Assembly (NCBI GenBank): GCA_946615875.1
Contig: CAMOIK010000031.1
Span: forward strand, 1 to 15,353
Direction: 5' to 3'
DNA length: 15,353 nt
Source: an uncultured Verrucomicrobiota bacterium
GTDB taxonomy: Bacteria > Verrucomicrobiota > Kiritimatiellia > RFP12 > UBA1067
Of the stretch, positions 13,302 through 15,353 are shown piece after piece. The notes under the pieces are model-generated. The model saw nothing but the letters and a program-made list of their open reading frames with translations. It was not told the origin of the DNA and did not search any database. Both the position numbers and the translations under genes were made by a program. Positions within the stretch are counted from its first letter, which is position 1; each line of letters begins with the position of its first letter.

Positions 13302-15073
13302 TTCGCGGCCCTCCTTATCCTTGCGACGATGCGCGAGGCGCCCAGGTTCTTGAAGCCGAGCGCGAGGAGCAGCTTGCCGAGCGGGTGGCGGCTTTCCGCG
13401 CGCACGTCGAGGATTTCGATGCCGTCCGCCTTGCAGAGTTCGCGGAAGTCCTTGAGGGTGACGCAGTGGATGTTGGGCGTGTCGTACCACTTGAAGGGGA
13501 GGGCCTTGGAGACCGGCAGGCGCCCGGCGAAAGCGAGCGTGAGGCGTATCCTGTAGGCGGCGAAGTTCGGGAACGTGACGATCGCCTCGTCGGCGATGCG
13601 CAGCGCCTCGCGGAGCAGGCCGCGCGGGTTTTTCACCTCCTGCAGGGTGTCGGAGCAGACCGCCACGTCGTAGTGGCCGTCGGGGATGAGGGAGAGGCCC
13701 TCGTCCGCGTCCTCCCAGAAGCAGTCGTGGCCGTCCGCCACTGCTTCGGAGAAGCGGTCTATGTCGATTTCCACGCCGTCGCCCTTGACGTCGCGCTGTT
13801 TCTTGAGGACGTTGAGCAGCGAGCCGTCGCCGCAGCCGATGTCCAGCACGCGCGCGCCGCGGCGCACCATCCTTGTGATGTTGCGGTAAAGCCGTTCCTG
13901 CCACTTCATCACCTTGACCCGGCGGCCGTTGAGGAAGCCGCCGAGGAGGGGAGAGAGGTCGGAGATGTCGGTGAGGAACGAGTCGTGGCCGGTCCCGGCC
14001 TCCAGGTGGGCGTAGGATACGCTCTTGTCGTTGCGCAGCAGCGAGCGCACGATGTCCTTCGACTGCCACTCTGCGAAGAGGATGTCGCGCTCGTAGCTGA
14101 CGACCAGGCACTTCGCCTTGACGCGCGCCGTGGCGTTGTCGAGACCGCCGTATCTGGCGCCGGCGTCGAAGAGGTCCATCGAGCGTGTGATGTGGAGGTA
14201 GGAGTTGGCGTCGAAGCGCTTCAGGAACTTCTTGCCGTGGTGGTCGAGGTAGCTTTCGATCTGGAAGTAGGTCTTGAACTGCGCGTCCCTCTTCGCGCGT
14301 TCTTCCGGCGGTGCGTCCACGAAGCTCTGCTGCAGGTTGCGGTGGAACTTCTCTTCGAGGAGTTCGCGGGAGAGGTAGGTGATGTGCGCGAGCTCGCGCG
14401 CCGTCGAAAGCCCTCTCTTCGGCCCGAGCCCGTCGCCCACGCCGTAGTAGTCGCCGCCGTTCCAGTCGGGGTCCTCGGTGATGCCTGCGCGCCCGACCAC
14501 GTCGAAGGCCAGCGCCTGCGTGTTCAGCGACGCGCTGGTTGCGATGAGCGCGGCCTTGTCCATCTCGTCAGGGCAGCGCGTCACCCAGTCCATCACCTGC
14601 AAGCCGCCGTAGCTGCCGCCGATGAGCGCGGCGAGGTGCTTCACGCCGAGCTGCCGCAGTAGCATCCTGTAGACGTCCACCGCGTCGGAGAAGGTGTATT
14701 GCGGGAAAGCCGAGCCGTAGGGTTTGCCGGTGTCGGGGTTGATGGACATCGGCCCCGTGGTGCCGCTGCATCCGCCGAGGACGTTGGCGCAGATCACGTG
14801 CCAGCGGTTGGTGTCGATGCCGCGCCCTGGGCCCACCATCCCCTCCCACCAGCCCGAGGGCTTGCTTTCGCCGGGGCGGACGCCCGCCACGTGGGCGTCG
14901 CCGGTCAGGGCATGGCAGATGAAGATGACGTTGTCGTCGCGCATCGGCGCGCCGCACTCCTCGTAAAGCACCTCGATCTTCTTCAGCAGCCCTCCCGACT
15001 CCAGCCTGTATCCGCCTTCCGGCAGTTTGAGCGCGAGAGTCTTGGGCTCCACTATTCCAACGCCTTCCGACAT
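13298..15073 (-). CDS. metXW: MetX-MetW fusion: homoserine O-acetyltransferase with methionine biosynthesis methyltransferase-like domain
   Basis: A 591-residue protein joining two usually separate proteins. Residues 1 to about 385 are MetX, an alpha/beta-hydrolase-fold enzyme that makes O-acetylhomoserine from homoserine and acetyl-CoA: HALTGDAHV (54-62), GCSGTTGPMSINPDTGKPYG (101-120), nucleophile Ser154 in GGSYGG, Asp330 and His363 in GTGHDSFL. Residues about 387-591 are MetW: VLDIGCGDGSLL (409-420), the S-adenosylmethionine-binding loop, then FKWYDTPNIHCVTLKDFREL (527-546). The MetX nucleophile motif has Tyr where Met is more common. MetW is needed for MetX activity in some bacteria. The start is ATG 15073 with AAGGAGG upstream; in-frame ATG 15115 touches the -10 box. 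It overlaps cysE by four bases. The succinyl alternative for the acyl donor cannot be excluded. Confidence 0.93.
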   Translation of the reverse strand: MSEGVGIVEPKTLALKLPEGGYRLESGGLLKKIEVLYEECGAPMRDDNVIFICHALTGDAHVAGVRPGESKPSGWWEGMVGPGRGIDTNRWHVICANVLGGCSGTTGPMSINPDTGKPYGSAFPQYTFSDAVDVYRMLLRQLGVKHLAALIGGSYGGLQVMDWVTRCPDEMDKAALIATSASLNTQALAFDVVGRAGITEDPDWNGGDYYGVGDGLGPKRGLSTARELAHITYLSRELLEEKFHRNLQQSFVDAPPEERAKRDAQFKTYFQIESYLDHHGKKFLKRFDANSYLHITRSMDLFDAGARYGGLDNATARVKAKCLVVSYERDILFAEWQSKDIVRSLLRNDKSVSYAHLEAGTGHDSFLTDISDLSPLLGGFLNGRRVKVMKWQERLYRNITRMVRRGARVLDIGCGDGSLLNVLKKQRDVKGDGVEIDIDRFSEAVADGHDCFWEDADEGLSLIPDGHYDVAVCSDTLQEVKNPRGLLREALRIADEAIVTFPNFAAYRIRLTLAFAGRLPVSKALPFKWYDTPNIHCVTLKDFRELCKADGIEILDVRAESRHPLGKLLLALGFKNLGASRIVARIRRAAK

Positions 15074-15115
15074 CGTCTTCCTCCTTGTCTGCTCCCTATC
15101 GGAACGTAAGCGCAT

Positions 15116-15130
15116 ATTATACCATATTTT
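15116..15130 (-). promoter_or_regulatory. AAAATATGGTATAAT promoter of the metXW-cysE operon
   Basis: On the minus strand this reads AAAATATGGTATAAT, identical over 15 bases to the tdh promoter. The hexamer ends at 15116, so transcription should start near 15109. Unlike the other three, this unit keeps a leader of about 35 bases with an AAGGAGG site before ATG 15073. No -35 box is visible. The leader is too short for a SAM riboswitch. Confidence 0.72.
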
Positions 15131-15189
15131 GACGGTTTGCGGGATGGCCGGACTTCCTGGGGTTTACCCGCGCAATTCTCGAAACCGTC
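15131..15189. promoter_or_regulatory. inverted repeat upstream of the metXW promoter
   Basis: GACGGTTT (15131-15138) abuts the metXW promoter element and is matched by AAACCGTC at 15182-15189, eight bases each with 43 bases between. It could be a binding site for a regulator of methionine genes, or the base of an extended hairpin. One such pair in about 60 bases may be chance. The rest of the gap 15139-15225 shows no gene. Confidence 0.2.
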
Positions 15190-15225
15190 GAGGAAGGGAG
15201 GGCCGGGCTCCCTGCGCACCGCCAG

Positions 15226-15253
15226 AGGTTTTGGTGCGCACCAAAACCTTTTT
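15226..15253 (+). terminator. perfect 24-base palindrome with T-run, terminator-like
   Basis: AGGTTTTGGTGC (15226-15237) is followed directly by its exact reverse complement (15238-15249) and then T's to 15253. As RNA it would fold into a 10-base stem with a GCGC loop and a U-tract, the form of an intrinsic terminator for rightward transcription. No rightward gene ends close by, and the right arm is also the start of the first 22-base repeat, so it may instead be a boundary of the repeat array. Confidence 0.4.
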
Positions 15254-15353
15254 AGACCAGCACCAAAATCTTTTTAGACCAGCACCAAAATCTTTTTAGA
15301 CCAGCACCAAAATCATTTTAGACCAGCACCAAAATCATTTTAGACCAGCACCA
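15238..15353. repeat. 22-base tandem repeat array, five copies plus a partial
   Basis: The unit GCACCAAAATC(T/A)TTTTAGACCA begins at 15238, 15260, 15282, 15304 and 15326, with six bases of a sixth copy at the window edge. Copy 1 has C for T at unit position 10 (AAAACC); copies 1-3 have CTTTTT and copies 4-5 have CATTTT; all other positions agree. There are no spacers, so it is not CRISPR. The array is AT-rich against its GC-rich surroundings and the period is not a multiple of three, so it is not coding. The full length cannot be judged because the array leaves the window. Confidence 0.95.

Noticed and set aside
13302..14111. An N-terminal extension of cysE by 270 codons in frame.
   Set aside because: This stretch is the coding region of metXW in another frame; the ATGA overlap and AAGGAGG fix the cysE start at 13301.
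10816..14662. Several long rightward open frames across the metXW-cysE-esterase operon.
   Set aside because: They are Ala/Arg/Val-rich shadows of recognised leftward genes and contain no family motif.
15074..15115. SAM riboswitch ahead of the methionine gene.
   Set aside because: The leader is only about 35 bases, too short for any known SAM riboswitch, and no T-box or terminator is seen.
15074..15115. ATG 15115 as the metXW start, adding 14 residues.
   Set aside because: It touches the -10 hexamer, so it would not be in the mRNA; ATG 15073 has AAGGAGG upstream and matches the MetX N-terminus.
15238..15353. CRISPR array.
   Set aside because: The repeats abut directly with no spacers and the unit is only 22 bases.

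Overview
The window is a dense, GC-rich stretch of bacterial chromosome with 14 complete protein genes, one possible partial gene at the left edge, and AT-rich tandem repeats at the right edge. I see no tRNA, rRNA, CRISPR array, transposase or phage gene. Five genes of a type II secretion pseudopilus, a periplasmic L,D-transpeptidase and a signal-peptide esterase point to a diderm (Gram-negative) bacterium. The mix of strongly GC-biased codons, tandem feoA genes, a metX-metW fusion and a recurring AAATATGGTATAAT promoter would fit a PVC-group bacterium such as a Kiritimatiellota or Lentisphaerota member. That placement is an inference from gene style, not something the sequence proves.

Layout. 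(1) 119-3651, rightward: a ferrous-iron uptake operon, feoA-feoA-feoB plus a tiny Cys-rich FeoB-associated membrane protein. It sits behind a sigma70-like promoter whose -10 box is flanked by an inverted repeat. FeoB is unusually long (904 residues) because of an acidic insert with ten cysteines after the first membrane segment. (2) 3648-4415, leftward: tatD, whose stop codon overlaps that of the last feo gene. (3) 4470-5410, rightward: an L,D-transpeptidase divergent from tatD. (4) 5431-10340, rightward: tdh (threonine 3-dehydrogenase) followed 18 bases later by gspG-H-I-J-K, the full pseudopilin set of a type II secretion system. (5) 15130-10349, leftward: metX-metW fusion, cysE, a two-domain SGNH/sialate-O-acetylesterase-like protein and queE, with overlapping or close junctions that suggest one operon. 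(6) 15226-15353: a perfect 24-base palindrome leading into five copies of a 22-base direct repeat that runs off the window.

How the genes work together. The Feo genes form one transport unit. MetXW and CysE are the two acetyl-CoA-dependent steps that activate homoserine and serine for sulfur incorporation, so the leftward operon has a sulfur amino-acid core with an esterase and the queuosine-pathway enzyme QueE attached. GspG-K would build the pseudopilus shaft and tip; the secretin, ATPase and inner-membrane platform must lie elsewhere.

A shared promoter family ties the window together. Four transcription units (tatD, L,D-transpeptidase, tdh, metXW) each carry a near-identical AAATATG(G/C)TATAAT element without a visible -35 box. 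In three of them the start codon lies 7-8 bases after the -10 hexamer, which predicts leaderless mRNAs and corrects the start codons. The most unusual items are this promoter family, the FeoB Cys-rich insert, the MetX-MetW fusion and the 22-base repeat array.
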